Origin: an uncultured Chitinophagaceae bacterium
Lineage (GTDB): Bacteria; Bacteroidota; Bacteroidia; Chitinophagales; Chitinophagaceae
Direction of reading: 5' to 3'
Length of the DNA: 64,000 nucleotides
NCBI GenBank assembly: GCA_934502905.1
Contig: CAKSVK010000001.1
Location: forward strand, 13,338-77,337
This document shows, one piece after another, positions 61,910 to 64,000 of this stretch. Position 1 is the stretch's first letter; every line of letters starts with the position of its first letter. The notes under the pieces are model-generated. The model had not been told where the DNA came from. It made no database searches and worked only from the letters and a program-made list of their open reading frames with translations. The translations under genes were made by a program, and so were the position numbers.

Positions 61910-64000
61910 TTAGAAGGTTATTCTCAGGTTAAATCCGTACGTACGTGTTGCAGGGAACCCAAAATGGTCTAATCCCTGTCCGTTAGAGCTGGTATAACTT
62001 GACTCAGGATCTATATTGTCTGACTTCTTGTATAATATTGCCAGGTTCCTGGCAACCAGGGAGACCATGAGTCCTCTTATGGGTGTTTTACCCAGCAGGC
62101 TTGCCGGAAGATTGTAGCCCAGGGTTATTTGCCTCAGCTTTATAAAAGAAGCATCGTAGGTAAACCTGTCAGCGCTCCTGTCTCCCAGCTTTCTCCAGTA
62201 ATTAGATGCATACCATTTGGTAAGTGTCCTGGTTTCTTCTTTGAAGTTACCCGAACCCGGGGCATCCTCAAACAATCCTGAAACAACGAGTGGCGCTTCG
62301 CCTTCTCTTCCGAGCAGGGTTTGTTTATGAAAACCGCCCTGGGTGATCTGTACGTTTGTACCTGAAAAAATATTGCCGCCCGATTTGAAATCTACGAGGA
62401 AGCTGAGGTTAATGCCTTTCCAGGTGAGGGAGTTGGTAAGCCCTCCTGTGAAATCGGGTACTCCTTTGCCTATTATATGGAACTCTTCCGTAGCGATGGG
62501 TGATCCGTCGCTCTCAAACATCAGCAAACCGGTAGTCGGATCTGTTTTCTGTTTGAACCCGGTGATCATGCCATACGGATATCCCACGATATGCTCAATA
62601 GCAGCAGTATAAGTCCTGGGATCTTCCACGCCTAACCGTTTCTGACCTTCTATCAGGTTGACCACCTTACTGTTGTTTTTGGCAAAGTTCAGCGACATAT
62701 CCCAGGTCAGGTTCCTGCTTTTGTAGGGCGTAACGGATAAGAGGAATTCAATACCCCTGTTGCGGATCTCACCCAGGTTGACGGAGGTACTGGAATAGCC
62801 GGATGCTTCCGAGATCCTTGCATACAAAATATCGTTGGTGGTTTTTTGTGCATAGTAGGTAAAATCCAGTCCAACCCGGTTGTTAAAAAAACGCAGGTCT
62901 GCACCAAATTCGGTTTCGGTGGATGTATAGGGAACCAGGTTGATATTGGGCAGGTTATCCGGAGAGTTCAGGCGTCCCATCGGCACTATTTGCCCATTGG
63001 CATTTACATGCGTTTGGTCAGACAGGTAGCTTACGATCGTAGAATAAGCGCCAACAGAGCCTACATTACCTACCTGTGCCCAGGATGCCCTTACTTTACC
63101 AAAGCTGAGCCATTGTGGCAAATCCCCGAAGGCTTCGCTGAATACAAAGCTACCTCCCACGGAAGGATAAAAAATAGAATTGGTTTCAGGGTTTAATACC
63201 GAAAACCAGTCCTGCCGGGCTGTAGCAGTCAAGAACAGGTAATCGTTATACGATAGCTCAGCAGAGCCGAACAGGGAGTTGATGCCTGATCTTGCGAAAT
63301 CATAACCATATGTCTTTCCCCTTGCGTTGGAGATATTATCCAGGAAAGGTGTGTTGAATCCAGTACCTCTCAGGTTCAGGTTCTCCCACATGCTCCGCAT
63401 CTGGTTGCCACCGGCAAAAGCGTTTACACCGAACTTTCCCCACTTTTTATTGAACCCTATCATGCCTTCAATATTCAGCTCGCTTACCTGGGTGGCATAT
63501 TCAGATAACTCTCCACCCATCCTGTAAGCCGTGCCTTCCGGTGTTGAAAACCTTCCTCTTTTTATAGAAAAATCATAACCGATCCTGGCCTGTGCATACA
63601 GGTAGTCGGTGAAGTCGTACCTGGCCAGACCCGATGCTATGACCTTGTTCCTTACATCCGAATTAGTGAACTGGTAGGCTACCCAGTAAGGATTATTGAT
63701 GTATATATCCGGTGAGAACGGGTATTCCTGTCCCGGCTTTTTCCCGTCGGATACTGTAATACCCATTTCTTCCTGTAATGCCAGCGAAGGTACAGCACCC
63801 GGCTTGTTGGGGTCGCCGATCATGCTTCTTATATCAATATTATTGGGAATAAACCAGGTGGTATAGATTCCGTTACCGGGTGCATCGGAAAGACCGGGGC
63901 GGTTTTTCACTTTTTCGTTGGTGTACATTACTTTAGCATCCACCCTTAACCGTTTTCCGAATTTGCCGTTGGCGGAAAGGGTAGCGTTTACCCTGTCATA
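61910..64000 (-). CDS. SusC/RagA family TonB-linked transporter, C-terminal part (truncated by window end)
   Basis: About 696 residues of barrel are visible; the frame is open through the last base, so plug and signal peptide lie outside. Typical barrel landmarks are NATLSANGKFGKRLRVDAKVM, EFGADLRFFNNRVGLDFTYY, IRNRGIEFLLSVTPY and SFIKLRQITLGYNLPASLLG, ending TRTYGFNLRITF with the aromatic last residue required for outer-membrane insertion. An internal GTG at 63943 is not the start. It pairs with the SusD-like gene 19 bp downstream. Confidence 0.93.
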   Translation of the reverse strand, partial: YDRVNATLSANGKFGKRLRVDAKVMYTNEKVKNRPGLSDAPGNGIYTTWFIPNNIDIRSMIGDPNKPGAVPSLALQEEMGITVSDGKKPGQEYPFSPDIYINNPYWVAYQFTNSDVRNKVIASGLARYDFTDYLYAQARIGYDFSIKRGRFSTPEGTAYRMGGELSEYATQVSELNIEGMIGFNKKWGKFGVNAFAGGNQMRSMWENLNLRGTGFNTPFLDNISNARGKTYGYDFARSGINSLFGSAELSYNDYLFLTATARQDWFSVLNPETNSIFYPSVGGSFVFSEAFGDLPQWLSFGKVRASWAQVGNVGSVGAYSTIVSYLSDQTHVNANGQIVPMGRLNSPDNLPNINLVPYTSTETEFGADLRFFNNRVGLDFTYYAQKTTNDILYARISEASGYSSTSVNLGEIRNRGIEFLLSVTPYKSRNLTWDMSLNFAKNNSKVVNLIEGQKRLGVEDPRTYTAAIEHIVGYPYGMITGFKQKTDPTTGLLMFESDGSPIATEEFHIIGKGVPDFTGGLTNSLTWKGINLSFLVDFKSGGNIFSGTNVQITQGGFHKQTLLGREGEAPLVVSGLFEDAPGSGNFKEETRTLTKWYASNYWRKLGDRSADRFTYDASFIKLRQITLGYNLPASLLGKTPIRGLMVSLVARNLAILYKKSDNIDPESSYTSSNGQGLDHFGFPATRTYGFNLRITF

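Noticed and set aside
1-64000. Insertion sequences, prophage genes, tRNA or rRNA genes
   Set aside because: No transposase, integrase or phage structural gene was recognised, and no cloverleaf or rRNA sequence was seen in the intergenic regions I read.

Overview
The window reads as a chromosomal segment of a Bacteroidota bacterium, most likely of the Chitinophagaceae (Chitinophaga-like). The grounds are two SusC/SusD outer-membrane uptake pairs, a GldA-type gliding ABC ATPase, a DUF2723 membrane protein, many lipoproteins with Bacteroidota-style signal peptides, promoters of the TTTG-N19/20-TAnnTTTG type, and an absence of clear Shine-Dalgarno sequences. No rRNA, tRNA, transposase, integrase or CRISPR array was recognised.

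Layout. 1-6.1 kb: housekeeping genes (end of rpiA, an FAD oxidoreductase, a tandem universal stress protein, pyrD, a thiolase, a HAD phosphatase). 6.5-9.2 kb: a lipoprotein joining a sugar-dehydrogenase-like beta-propeller to a c-type haem domain, closed by a clear terminator. 9.5-13.4 kb: acs divergent from an MHS-type transporter with a large periplasmic insert and a small two-helix membrane protein. 13.5-19.6 kb: gldA, an outer-membrane beta-barrel protein, thyA-folA and a methyltransferase. 19.7-25.4 kb (minus): a SelW-like protein, then a DUF2723 protein with an ABC-F ATPase under one near-consensus promoter. 25.6-34.5 kb: a secreted coiled-coil protein, a helical-repeat protein, a candidate small RNA, ddl-PASTA-rhodanese, a nucleotide-sugar dehydratase of surface polysaccharide synthesis, and a zinc-free MDR reductase. 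34.6-41.0 kb (minus): a tripartite RND efflux operon that seems to start with a small secreted protein. 41.4-59.5 kb (minus): a polysaccharide utilisation locus running susC, susD, DUF3823, a clan-A hydrolase, a ricin-type lectin, a second clan-A-like hydrolase, a GH31 enzyme, a DUF4038 hydrolase and a large VCBS/ASPIC protein. 60.3-64 kb (minus): a second susD-like/susC pair, cut by the window end.

The polysaccharide locus would bind glycan at the surface (SusC/D, DUF3823, lectin), cut it outside or in the periplasm with four different hydrolases, and import the pieces. Its substrate cannot be fixed from sequence; the DUF4038 and GH31 enzymes are compatible with a branched plant glycan. No dedicated regulator lies inside the window.

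The most unusual signal is a family of intergenic hairpins at five loci (13.4, 26.3, 41.2, 44.85 and 46.8-47.2 kb). All share a GTG/CAC loop-closing step and a purine-rich 3-4 nt loop, while the outer stems differ and are kept paired by compensatory changes. At four loci they occur as an inverted pair. At 46.8-47.4 kb the element sits in a 210-bp tandem repeat that also carries broken copies of the last codons of the neighbouring GH31 gene.
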